From Catenulispora sp. GP43 (GTDB lineage: Bacteria > Actinomycetota > Actinomycetes > Streptomycetales > Catenulisporaceae): a stretch of DNA of 32,788 nt. Below are positions 8,701-15,554 of this stretch, piece after piece (position 1 is the first letter of the stretch; the number at the start of each line of letters is the position of its first letter). The notes under the pieces were generated by a model. It worked only from the letters and a program-made list of their open reading frames with translations. It ran no database searches and had not been told where the DNA came from. The stretch is taken from positions 1-32,788 of the forward strand of contig NZ_JBGCCT010000050.1 in assembly GCF_041260665.1 (NCBI RefSeq), written 5' to 3'. A program made the translations under genes and the position numbers.

Positions 8701-10374
8701 GCCGACGCGGTCGGTCCAGGAGGCGAGCCGGTCCTGGTCGTCGTAGTCGTAGACATACGGCACGCCGCTCGCGTCGGTGACGGCGGCCAGGCGGCCCCGG
8801 TCGTCGAAGGCGAACGTCCGCAGTGTGCTCGAAGTCTGATCGGTCAGGAGCCGGATCGCCGCCAGCCGCGGTCCGTCGGCGCTCGCGACGCTGTCGATGG
8901 CGAGCCGGTAGCCGGGCAGCGTGATCCCGGTCGGCGTGCCGTCCTCGGTCCGGTGGACGTCGATCCGGTTGCCGTTGCGGTCCGAGATCGCTGTCAGATC
9001 CCTGATCTGCGCGTCATCCTCCGCTCGGTGGTGCACGGCGGCGAAATGGCGGGTCCGGCCGGAAGCGGGATCGGTGATGCGGATCTCGTCGGTGGCGCGG
9101 TCCCACACCAGCGGCCAGCGCAGGCCCTCGGCCGGGGGCACCGGGCGGTCGCCGTCCGGCAGCGGGTAGTGCAGCGTCTGGCAGTCGTCGCCGACGAAGT
9201 GCAGGCCGGCGGCATTGACCGCGACGCGCTGGTCGAGGGTCGAGGACCAGCCGGGGCCGAACAGGCGGCCGTACTCGTAGTCCGAGGCGTAGGACCGGTT
9301 GAGCTCCAGGCTCAGGACGCCGGGCAGTCCGAGATCGAGCTCGCTCATGATCATCTGGCCGGAGACGACGTCGACCGGGTCGCCCTTAGAGAAGCAGCCG
9401 ATGTTGCCCTCGGCCTTCTGCCCGAACTTCTCCAGCAGCTTGCCGCCGTACTTGTCCATCAGCTTGCCGCCGACCTTTTCGATCGCCTTGCCGCCGAGGA
9501 AGGTGAGGCCGAGCATGCCGGCGCCCATGAGGGCGTCGCCCCAGTGGCCTTGCATGGCGTCGCCAGCGATCTGCATGCCGGTGCCGACCAGGGCGATGAT
9601 GTTGTCGGCTTCGGCAAGGGCGGCGGTGACCACGTCCACACCGGGGATCCAGGAGGTGGCCAGGGCCAGGACATCCAGGAAGGGGGCGAGGTCATTGGCG
9701 ATCTCGGCGATCTTGCCGCCCCACTCGGACAGGTCCTCGGCGACGTGGTCCCACCAGGACTTGTTGTGGATGCCATCGCCTTGGGCCTTACCCAGGGCGC
9801 TTTGGCAGGCCTTGGCGGCGGCAATGCGGTCGTTGTAGGCGTCGTTGGCCTGCTTAGTCAACGCCGCCATCTTGGCTTTGGCATTGTTCAGGCTGGTCTG
9901 CGCGGTGTCATGCGCGGTTTGCGCGTCAGTGACAGCCTTCTGATTGGGGTTCGCCGCCTGGTTCTGCTGCGCCGTCTTCAGATCCGATGCCGCGTTGTTG
10001 GCGGTGGTCGTGGCGTGTTGCAGATCGGCGTGCGCGTCTTGGGCTTGGCGCAGTGCCGTGTCCGCTTTGGTCTGTGCCGCCTGCAGCGCCGGCCAGTATG
10101 CCGACAAGGCATCAGAGGCCTCGCTGTAGGACGTGTACAGCTTCTGCAACCGACCCGGCAGCGGGCCGTACTGGTTCTTGAACGCATCAGCGGTCTGACC
10201 TATCCACTGCATCGCAGCAGTGTCAGAACCGAACGAGTTCAGGCTGCGGTAAGCAGCCTCCACATCGTGGGCGAAGTCCCCGAACTGCTTCGCCAAAGCC
10301 TGAACCGACTCCACCACACCAGGCGTCGGATCCCCATCCGACCCCAGAATGTCCCAACCAGACGGACGCGCCAT
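5791..10374 (-). CDS. Full-length RHS/YD-repeat polymorphic toxin with WXG-like N-terminus (RHS-2)
   Basis: This encodes 1527 residues. The start at 10374 (MARPSGWDIL) is chosen because it matches the start of RHS-3 and has GGGGGAGGGG about 8 bases upstream; an ATG 11 codons earlier has no such site. W57-I58-G59 lies between helices as in WXG100 proteins, which points to type VII-type export. An Ala/Gln-rich coiled coil spans about 85-200, a hydrophobic helical region 215-290 and a DUF6531-like segment starts near 320. YD repeats follow, and the core ends at DPLGL near residue 1373. The last ~150 residues form the tip, with FEINHVPAKNA, YADHRAF and FGTKYDGAIKEM as its striking motifs. The pattern of His, Asn and Asp-His-Arg suggests a His-Me finger or HNH-type nuclease, but that is inference. 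Immunity gene: 5306-5794. Confidence 0.92.
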   Translation of the reverse strand: MARPSGWDILGSDGDPTPGVVESVQALAKQFGDFAHDVEAAYRSLNSFGSDTAAMQWIGQTADAFKNQYGPLPGRLQKLYTSYSEASDALSAYWPALQAAQTKADTALRQAQDAHADLQHATTTANNAASDLKTAQQNQAANPNQKAVTDAQTAHDTAQTSLNNAKAKMAALTKQANDAYNDRIAAAKACQSALGKAQGDGIHNKSWWDHVAEDLSEWGGKIAEIANDLAPFLDVLALATSWIPGVDVVTAALAEADNIIALVGTGMQIAGDAMQGHWGDALMGAGMLGLTFLGGKAIEKVGGKLMDKYGGKLLEKFGQKAEGNIGCFSKGDPVDVVSGQMIMSELDLGLPGVLSLELNRSYASDYEYGRLFGPGWSSTLDQRVAVNAAGLHFVGDDCQTLHYPLPDGDRPVPPAEGLRWPLVWDRATDEIRITDPASGRTRHFAAVHHRAEDDAQIRDLTAISDRNGNRIDVHRTEDGTPTGITLPGYRLAIDSVASADGPRLAAIRLLTDQTSSTLRTFAFDDRGRLAAVTDASGVPYVYDYDDQDRLASWTDRVGYRYAYEYGADSRVVRGVGLDGILSAAFDYDLEARVTRVTDSLGRVTEFHYDERGHLTGVVDPLGAVVTMAYDQFGRLLSRRDEIGRTTGYILDDRGDLVSIIGPDGTVADLGYNELRQLTSVREGDTVRALYTYDDRGNLLASADAAGAVTRYEYDERGHCVSARDAAGGEYRFANDDAGLILETVDPLGRVARFERDEFGAVTATIGPLGRRTETRRGLDGRLEERLLPDGGTEAWEYDAEGRLTAERDAAGAVSRFEFGPFGLLRARTMPDGERHTFGYDTELRLTSVCGPDGRVWSYEYDPAGRLVAETSFDGRRLDYRHDAAGQLVAKIAAGAETRFAYTPNGALAAWETADGRTTIEHSSAADLPLRIAGPDAVVEYVRDEMGRVLAETVDGRTVRHEYDALGRRIRRITPSGVVSTWAYDGAGRPVALESDAGAVRFAYDAAGREVHRSLGALVLAQSWDVADRLTGQLLAPAGTDGQPDPQRSAQRRTYGYRGDSTLESVADLLHGDRRFELSPGGRVTGVEARNWTQTYAYDGLGNITRSTDSAVADDPVGGDRAYSGVLLRSAGRRSYEYDERGRVVLVRTRTLSGQRRERRYEWDAEDRLARVILPDGAVWAYRYDPLGRRIAKQRLGADGATVVEEVRFVWDDAQLAEQTSTGGDGRRRTVTWDWEPGTWQLVAQTETADRGPADHESADHGSAGASDPEDLDRRFFAIVADLVGTPSELVGADGRVLPASRTDLWGRRTRTDAPERCPLGFPGQYHDDETGLDYNYARYYDPETGRYLSSDPLGLDPAPNPYGYAPNPTAWIDPLGLATTPGSQAGQDGGNWHDMRPSNPPGVTPRSAGSFEINHVPAKNAWLQLNLTHSLDWEYGPAIRMSYADHRAFVSTGSKAQSKAYRALQGRMIARGEFDKAMQMDIFLIRRQFGTKYDGAIKEMVDDLPNNTHLQDFLSKNGWTIRTCLLK
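9486..10374 (-). repeat. 889-bp repeat, 5' end of RHS-2 (direct copy of 24735-25623)
   Basis: From the start codon to the codons for LGGKA this segment lines up with 24735-25623 without any length change (889 bases each). The encoded proteins are nearly identical. Similarity drops sharply beyond it and extends only about 25 bases upstream of the start codon, through the ribosome binding site. The sub-segment 9509-9891 is arm B of the inverted repeat with 92-474. Confidence 0.88.
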
Positions 10375-10412
10375 TGGCGAACCCCTCCCCCGTGTCTCGC
10401 CAGCCAAGGAGA

Positions 10413-10441
10413 CGCCTATACCAAGACATTGATATAAGGCG
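10413..10441 (-). promoter_or_regulatory. Imperfect inverted repeat upstream of RHS-2
   Basis: CGCCTATA (10413-10420) and TATAAGGCG (10433-10441) form an interrupted palindrome about 40 bases ahead of the RHS-2 start codon, in an unusually AT-rich patch. On the RHS-2 strand it contains TATAGG, a possible -10 element. An operator or promoter is plausible, but nothing equivalent stands out ahead of RHS-3. Confidence 0.3.
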
Positions 10442-10537
10442 TAACGACCTAGCTGGAGAGTTTACCCAAAAGCGCTGACAGGCAACCTCGGTGGACCGGC
10501 TGAAGGGACGGCATCGAGGTCGAATGGGAACCGCGGC

Positions 10538-11329
10538 TCATCCAAGTGGCGTGCCTATGTCTCTATCCCAGAAGAGCTTGTTCCTGGCGAAGGTGACGAC
10601 GCTGCTGCCTGGTCGCCAGGCTTGCGGATCGGTCCCACGGATCAGGCAGCACGCCACGAGCCCGAGCGGCCACATCCGCCATTCGTCGTCGTCGAGGCTG
10701 CGAGCCACCGACTCGGCTCGCTCGGGATCGAGCCCGGCGATGAGTGACGCCGCCGTACCGAGCGCCGCGGTGCGGGCCGGGCCGGGCGATACCGCGGCGG
10801 CGATGTGGAGCAGTTCGTCCGGCAGGGTCTGCGTCCGGTGCGGGTCCGTGGCGGCGCGAGCGGCTGTCGCCAGGAGGTCGCTGACCGCGTAGAGGTCCGG
10901 GTCCTTCAGCATGGTGTCCTCGGCGGCGTCGCACAGCCGGCTGGTCAGGTTCGGGTCGCGGTCGGCCACCGCCTCGGCGAGCCGTACAAGGGTGGCGAGC
11001 CGCACACCGGCGTCGGCGATCCCGCCGGCCAGGGCGGCGGCCCGGCGCGGGTCGGTTGCGGCGACGGCCACCACCGAGGCCGCCGTGGCTGATGCCGCGG
11101 CCCTGATACGCGCGGCCACTTCCGGGTGCTCGGCGGACACTCGCGCCACCACCTCGTCCCGGCCGTCCTCATACACCACCGTGGCAATGACGCGGTCGGC
11201 CAGCTCCGGGAAGGCGCCCGCCACCGCGACCGCTGTATCGACCGAGAAGTAGCCTCGGGCTTGGGTGATGTGCAGTGCCTCCTCGGCCAGCTGCCTGGCC
11301 CGACGGGGCTCGGTGGCGGCATACGCCAC
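10538..11329 (-). CDS. Alpha-solenoid-like hypothetical protein, probably missing its 5' end
   Basis: The ORF gives 263 residues from a GTG at 11329. The protein is Ala/Arg-rich and helical, with loosely repeated units of the type D-P-x-R-A-x-x-L-A (EPRRARQLAEEAL, DPRRAAALAGGI, DPHRTQTLPDEL, DPERAESVARSL) spaced about 30-50 residues apart, as in TPR- or HEAT-like solenoids of actinobacterial regulators. No catalytic motif, signal peptide or membrane segment is visible. The open frame continues about 100 bases upstream of the GTG, to a stop near 11440, without an ATG or ribosome binding site. The extra residues (EPLLSGAHWTPYTPLAVAYAA) look like real coding sequence, so this may be the tail of a larger decayed gene. 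Function unknown. Confidence 0.55.
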   Translation of the reverse strand: MAYAATEPRRARQLAEEALHITQARGYFSVDTAVAVAGAFPELADRVIATVVYEDGRDEVVARVSAEHPEVAARIRAAASATAASVVAVAATDPRRAAALAGGIADAGVRLATLVRLAEAVADRDPNLTSRLCDAAEDTMLKDPDLYAVSDLLATAARAATDPHRTQTLPDELLHIAAAVSPGPARTAALGTAASLIAGLDPERAESVARSLDDDEWRMWPLGLVACCLIRGTDPQAWRPGSSVVTFARNKLFWDRDIGTPLG

Positions 11330-11993
11330 CGCGAGAGGTGTGTAGGGCGTCCAGTGCGCGCCACTCAGCAGCGGCTCTGCCGAAGGGTTAGCATTCCGAC
11401 GTTCACGCGTACGTCGCAGCGCTCCGCCAGAGTCGCACAGCCGTCAGGCAGCATCTGCTCACGGACGGTTGCCCGATCCGAGCTCACCTCCTGGTACTGT
11501 CAAGCTTGACACCGCCTTCTAGTGACGGTGCAGCCCACCGGCACAGCGCAGCCACATGCTCCGCGTCTTGGTACCCGGTCTGGGTCGTGGTCGCCCTTTG
11601 TAGCGCGATCGCCTCGATTGCTTCTGCCCCTTAGCGAGGGCCGACAGCACTGCTCGCCCGTCAGCCGTTCGACGAAGTGAGGGCTCCGCCATCAGCTATG
11701 GCTTTCACAGCACCTGCCCGCCCACTCAGTGCGGCCTCGCCACCTTCAGCGCGGCCCTGCTCCGCCACCTGACCGGCCATGACTCTGGCGACCGGGGATG
11801 CTCGGTGGGAGGTGGGCGTCGCATCGGCGGTGGGCCGGTTCCTGGGAGCGAACGACTCAGGTTCCCCACTCGCCGATGAGCGCACCGGCGGCTGCTGCGA
11901 CGGCTTGGAGCGCGGCGGACGCAACGAGAACCAGGGGGCGGAATCGACGCTCGCGCTCATTTCCACTCTGCAGCACGGCAGAAAGTAAGGCAT
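11330..11993. other. Region without a convincing gene between the solenoid-like ORF and the dehydrogenase
   Basis: The left part continues the open frame of the 10538-11329 gene. Around 11362-11487 on the - strand a 41-codon frame begins at a GTG that overlaps a GGAGG, too close to be used normally. A 14-base perfect palindrome lies near 11498-11511. Between 11516 and 11993 several frames are open on both strands, but none has coding bias, a good start or a recognisable product. The ribosome binding site of the next gene (GTAAGG) is at its right end. Confidence 0.4.
11498..11511. promoter_or_regulatory. Perfect 14-bp palindrome TGTCAAGCTTGACA
   Basis: The sequence reads the same on both strands and contains TTGACA on each, so it could act as an operator or overlap a -35 box. 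It is about 170 bases upstream of the annotated start of the solenoid-like ORF and 480 bases upstream of the dehydrogenase. No clear -10 follows at 17 bases on either strand. Confidence 0.3.
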
Positions 11994-13157
11994 ATGGACA
12001 CCAACCTCAGTCTCGGCATCATCGCCCACTCCCGCAAGGAGAACGAGCACCGACTTCCCATCCACCCCACGCACTTCGAGCGCATCGACGCCGACGTGCG
12101 CGGGCGCATCCACCTGGAGCAGGGCTACGGCGAGCACTTCGGAGTCCCCGACAGCCAGCTGGCGCCGCTCGTCGCGGGGATCCGGCCGCGTGCTGAGCTG
12201 ATCGCCGCGTGCGACGTCATCGTGCTGGCCAAGCCGATGCTGGAAGACGTGTCCGAGCTCCGCGAGCGCCAGATCCTGTGGGGCTGGCCGCACTGCGTCC
12301 AGGACACGAAGATGACCCAGACGGCCGTCGACCGGCGTCTGACCCTGATCGCATTCGAGGCGATGAACCACTGGACCGGTGACGGCTCGTTCAACCTGCA
12401 CGTGTTCCACAAGAACAACGAGATGGCCGGGTACTCCTCGGTCCTGCACGCGATGCAGCTGCGAGGCTCGACCGGGGACTACGGTCGAAGGCAGCGTGCG
12501 GTCGTGATCGGCTTCGGCGCGACGGCGCGCGGGGTGGTGACAGCGCTCAACGCCCTCGGCGTCCACGACGTCGACGTTCTCACTGGTCGCGGCGTCACCG
12601 CGGTCGCCTCGCCCATCCACTCCGCGCGCATCGTCCAGTTCGACCACGACGAGGCCGACGACACCGGCGACCCGCGCCGCAGTCATGCCATCACCGACGA
12701 GGGCCGCCAGCCGCTCGCGGAATTCCTCGCGGACCACGACATCATCGTCAACTGTGTCCTGCAGGACACCAGCGCACCGCTGACCTTCCTCATAGAGGAA
12801 GACCTCGCGTCCCTGTCCCCCGGCACTCTGGTGATCGACGTGTCCTGCGACGCCGGCATGGGCTTCAGCTGGGCGCGCCCGACGACGTTCACCGAGCCGA
12901 TGTTCACCGTCGGCGATGGTGTGCATTACTACGGTGTCGACCACAGCCCGTCTTACCTGTGGAACTCCGCCACGTGGGAGAACAGCGAAGCCCTGATCCC
13001 GTTCCTGCCCGCGGTCCTCGCTGGTCCGGCCGCATGGGAGGCCAACGAGACCATCCGGCGGGCGATTGAGATCCGGGAAGGCACGATCCAGAACCCCGCG
13101 ATCCTGGCGTTCCAGCATCGGTCGGCGGAGTATCCGCACCTGGCGGTACCGGCTTAG
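11994..13157 (+). CDS. N5-(carboxyethyl)ornithine synthase-like dehydrogenase (alanine dehydrogenase/PNT family)
   Basis: This gene encodes 387 residues, close to the usual family length. The N-terminus (GIIAHSRKENEHRLPIHP, then a YGEHFGV segment) matches the alanine dehydrogenase / transhydrogenase N-terminal domain, in which the Arg and following residues bind the substrate. A Rossmann segment near residue 165 (AVVIGFGATARGV) has the G-x-G-x-x-A/G pattern for a dinucleotide. Among family members it most resembles N5-(carboxyethyl)ornithine synthase, which condenses pyruvate with ornithine or lysine using NADPH. Substrate choice is inferred. The motif FEAMNHW is typical of that branch. AAGTAAGG precedes ATG 11994. 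It stands alone with no co-directional partner, so no pathway can be read from its neighbours. Confidence 0.75.
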   Translation: MDTNLSLGIIAHSRKENEHRLPIHPTHFERIDADVRGRIHLEQGYGEHFGVPDSQLAPLVAGIRPRAELIAACDVIVLAKPMLEDVSELRERQILWGWPHCVQDTKMTQTAVDRRLTLIAFEAMNHWTGDGSFNLHVFHKNNEMAGYSSVLHAMQLRGSTGDYGRRQRAVVIGFGATARGVVTALNALGVHDVDVLTGRGVTAVASPIHSARIVQFDHDEADDTGDPRRSHAITDEGRQPLAEFLADHDIIVNCVLQDTSAPLTFLIEEDLASLSPGTLVIDVSCDAGMGFSWARPTTFTEPMFTVGDGVHYYGVDHSPSYLWNSATWENSEALIPFLPAVLAGPAAWEANETIRRAIEIREGTIQNPAILAFQHRSAEYPHLAVPA

Positions 13158-13243
13158 GCCGCTGGCGACAAGCACGCACCGCAGACCCGAATGATCTCGC
13201 CTGGTTTCGCCTGGACGCGTCGCTGACCTGCGATTTTCTATGC

Positions 13244-13272
13244 GCCTCACACGCTTTTGCGGCGCGTGAGGC
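13244..13272 (+). terminator. Hairpin downstream of the dehydrogenase
   Basis: GCCTCACACGC (13244-13254) pairs with GCGCGTGAGGC (13262-13272) with one mismatch and a 7-base loop (TTTTGCG). It lies 87 bases after the stop codon. There is no T tract after the stem. It is the only stem-loop between this gene and the next. Confidence 0.45.
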
Positions 13273-13344
13273 CACCGATGACGTCGCCTGATCCTTGTTG
13301 ACAGCACCAGATCAGCATGCCGAGAATGTCGCTCCTACAGGGGT

Positions 13345-15435
13345 GTGCGTGTCAGCCCCAGCCTCGTCAGACCCTCCATGAGAGTAGCTGCCGTCTTGTC
13401 ACGCTTTTCCCGCCCGCGTCTTATCGTGAGCTGCCTAACCGCAACCGGCACCGTCCTCGGCGCCACCGCCATCGCCGGGCCCGCGCACGCTACCCTTCCC
13501 GGTGATTCCTCAGGGGTCATCACCGCGCTGACTCGCGACGGCCATGGCGGCGAAGGTTATCAATCGGGGGCTGCCGACGGATCCCCTGTCACCACCTGGC
13601 AGCCCGATGCATCACTCGGCGAAGGCGGCCTCGCCTACTCGCCCGACAGCACTCGGATAGCTTTCATAGGCTCCGGCCAGCTGTGGGTCGCGCGGTCTGA
13701 CGGGACACAGTCACATCCGGTGGCAGACGTTGGACGCTACGGTTTCGAGGGCCGTCCGGCCTGGTCGGCGGACGGTCAGTGGATCTATGTCCAGGACACC
13801 AGGGGCCTGGAAACCGGCGCCTGTGGCGTCGTCATCGACCGGATCCGGCCAGATGGCGGCCAGCAGGAACAGATAGCGACGTTCGCGACGGACAAGCCTG
13901 CTGGAGGCTGCCCCGGCTATACCGCCACGTTGTCGTCATCGGTGAACGGCGACCTCGCCATCTCGGCGAACGGCAATCTGGGCGTGCGGATCTGGCACCA
14001 CAGCGACGGCAGCCTCACGCAACTGAACTATCCGAACCTGATACCCGCCGAAGCCGACTACTCGCCAGACGGCAAGTCACTGGTGTTCGTCGGTCAAGAG
14101 CTCCTGAACAACGGCGGCTACTACTCAGCGGGAATCTTCGTCGGAAGCGTCACCTCCGCGACCGTCAACCAGATCGTCTCGACAGCCGGCGACCCCAATC
14201 TCCCCGGCGGGTCGCACGATTTCCGCACCCCCGTGTGGGCCCCGGACGGCTCCGCCATCGCCTACCTGGATCAGGTGGACAACGGGTCATCAAATCCGGA
14301 CAACAGCCTCCTGCTCTACAGCTTCGCCACCGGCCAAAGCCGCGCGCTCACCGGTTTCCACCCCTCTGCGCCGCTGACCTGGCGTCCCCGTACCGTCCCT
14401 CTGCCACCGCGCACCGTACCGACCGTCGATCGGATAGGCGGCCAGGACCGGATAGGCACCGCCGTCAACGCCTCGCGCTTCGAGTTCGCCAACGCCGGAA
14501 CGACTGCGGCCACGGCGCGTACCGCGTCCTGCGCCGTTCTCACTCGATCCGACAGCTACGCCGATGCCTTGTCGGGGAGTGCCCTGGCCGGGGCGAAAGG
14601 CTGCCCGCTGCTGCTCACTCCGCACGACTCGCTGGATCCGGCCGTCGAAGGCGAACTTCACCGGGTGCTGCCGCGCGGCGCGACCGTCTACGTCCTCGGC
14701 GGGAGCGCGGCGCTGTCCCCGACAATCGACGATGAGCTGGCGAGGGCGGGCTTCGTCCCGCACCGGCTGAAGGGCGACGATCGCTATGCGACCAGCATCG
14801 CCATCGCAGGAGAGATCACGCCGCATCCCAAGATGGTCTTCGTCGCCACCGGCGACAACTTCCCAGACGCTTTGGCAGCGGGCGCGGTCGCTTCGAGCCG
14901 CGCTGACGCCGTCGTGCTGACGTTGCCCGCGCACGGCATGACCACCGCAGCGCGCGCCTACATCTCGTCGGCCATGGCCGACTCTCAGACAACGCTGGTG
15001 GCGGTCGGATCGCCCGGCTTCGACTCGATCCGGACCCTCTACTCGATAGATCAGATCAACGCATGGATCCTTTCCGGCCGGATGCACTCGGCAACCGGAG
15101 GCGATCGCTACGAGACCGCAGCCGCGTTGTTCATGAACTTCGGCACTCTCACGCATCAGACCGTCGCACTGGCGACCGGCAACAACTGGGCCGATGCACT
15201 CGCCGGCGGCTCAGTCGCCGGAATGCACAATGGCCTGATGCTGCTCACCAACGGAAGCACCTTCCCAGCTCGCGAGGGGGAGTATCTGCAAGACCCCCGC
15301 GGCGGGGTGAGCGAGGTACTGGTCTTCGGTGGCACCACCGCAGTACCGCCGGGCGCCGTCACCGCCTTCGAGAATGCAACAGGTGAGAGCGGCTGGCGGT
15401 CCTTCGACAACCGTACGGCGCCCATTGCGGACTAG
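13345..15435 (+). CDS. Secreted beta-propeller (PD40-type) protein with three cell-wall-binding repeat 2 modules
   Basis: This encodes 696 residues from GTG 13345; ATG 13378, eleven codons later, is an alternative and neither start has a strong ribosome binding site. A Sec signal peptide is visible: Arg-rich start, hydrophobic core (LIVSCLTATGTVLGATAIA), then a GPAHA cleavage site. Residues about 60-340 hold TolB/PD40-like blades (YSPDSTRIAFIG, WSADGQWIYVQD, YSPDGKSLVFVG, WAPDGSAIAYLD). Residues about 355-690 hold three CWB2 repeats, each with a D/G-R-Y/I-x-T-A motif and a Y/W-A-D-A-L-A/S-G motif (DRIGTAVNAS, DRYATSIAIA, DRYETAAALF; SYADALSG, NFPDALAAG, NWADALAGG). CWB2 modules anchor proteins to cell-wall polymers, so this should be an exported wall-associated protein. 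Its ligand or activity is unknown. Confidence 0.88.
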   Translation: MRVSPSLVRPSMRVAAVLSRFSRPRLIVSCLTATGTVLGATAIAGPAHATLPGDSSGVITALTRDGHGGEGYQSGAADGSPVTTWQPDASLGEGGLAYSPDSTRIAFIGSGQLWVARSDGTQSHPVADVGRYGFEGRPAWSADGQWIYVQDTRGLETGACGVVIDRIRPDGGQQEQIATFATDKPAGGCPGYTATLSSSVNGDLAISANGNLGVRIWHHSDGSLTQLNYPNLIPAEADYSPDGKSLVFVGQELLNNGGYYSAGIFVGSVTSATVNQIVSTAGDPNLPGGSHDFRTPVWAPDGSAIAYLDQVDNGSSNPDNSLLLYSFATGQSRALTGFHPSAPLTWRPRTVPLPPRTVPTVDRIGGQDRIGTAVNASRFEFANAGTTAATARTASCAVLTRSDSYADALSGSALAGAKGCPLLLTPHDSLDPAVEGELHRVLPRGATVYVLGGSAALSPTIDDELARAGFVPHRLKGDDRYATSIAIAGEITPHPKMVFVATGDNFPDALAAGAVASSRADAVVLTLPAHGMTTAARAYISSAMADSQTTLVAVGSPGFDSIRTLYSIDQINAWILSGRMHSATGGDRYETAAALFMNFGTLTHQTVALATGNNWADALAGGSVAGMHNGLMLLTNGSTFPAREGEYLQDPRGGVSEVLVFGGTTAVPPGAVTAFENATGESGWRSFDNRTAPIAD

Positions 15436-15465
15436 GTTGCGGCGGCTGGCCTTCGCACGCTTCAT

Positions 15466-15507
15466 AAACAGCCCCTGAACTACGGAAACGCAGAGCAGGG
15501 GCTGTTT
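15466..15507. terminator. Bidirectional hairpin terminator
   Basis: AAACAGCCCCTG (15466-15477) pairs perfectly with CAGGGGCTGTTT (15496-15507), followed by CTT. It lies between the ends of two convergent genes, the cell-wall-binding protein and the ABC permease, and can stop both. It is nearly the same sequence as the hairpin at 5227. Confidence 0.85.
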
Positions 15508-15554
15508 CTTGTTCCGCTACGCCAGTGCGAACGATCCGCGTCCGTCGCCCCGCC

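Noticed and set aside
7249-10437. Very long open frame on the + strand opposite RHS-2 (and similar ones opposite RHS-1 at 668-2776 and RHS-3 at 21103-22797 and 22960-24591)
   Set aside because: These are shadows of repetitive high-GC YD-repeat genes. The translations are Gly/Val/Arg/Asp-rich without domains, signal or ribosome binding site, and the RHS frames explain the sequence fully.
11362-11487. 41-codon ORF on the - strand next to a GGAGG
   Set aside because: The GGAGG overlaps the GTG start, leaving no spacing, and the translation resembles no known small protein.
11661-11993. Open frames on both strands ahead of the dehydrogenase gene, including a short hydrophobic one
   Set aside because: There is no ribosome binding site, no clear start and no consistent coding signal. 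The long - strand frame continues antisense through the dehydrogenase, as shadows do.
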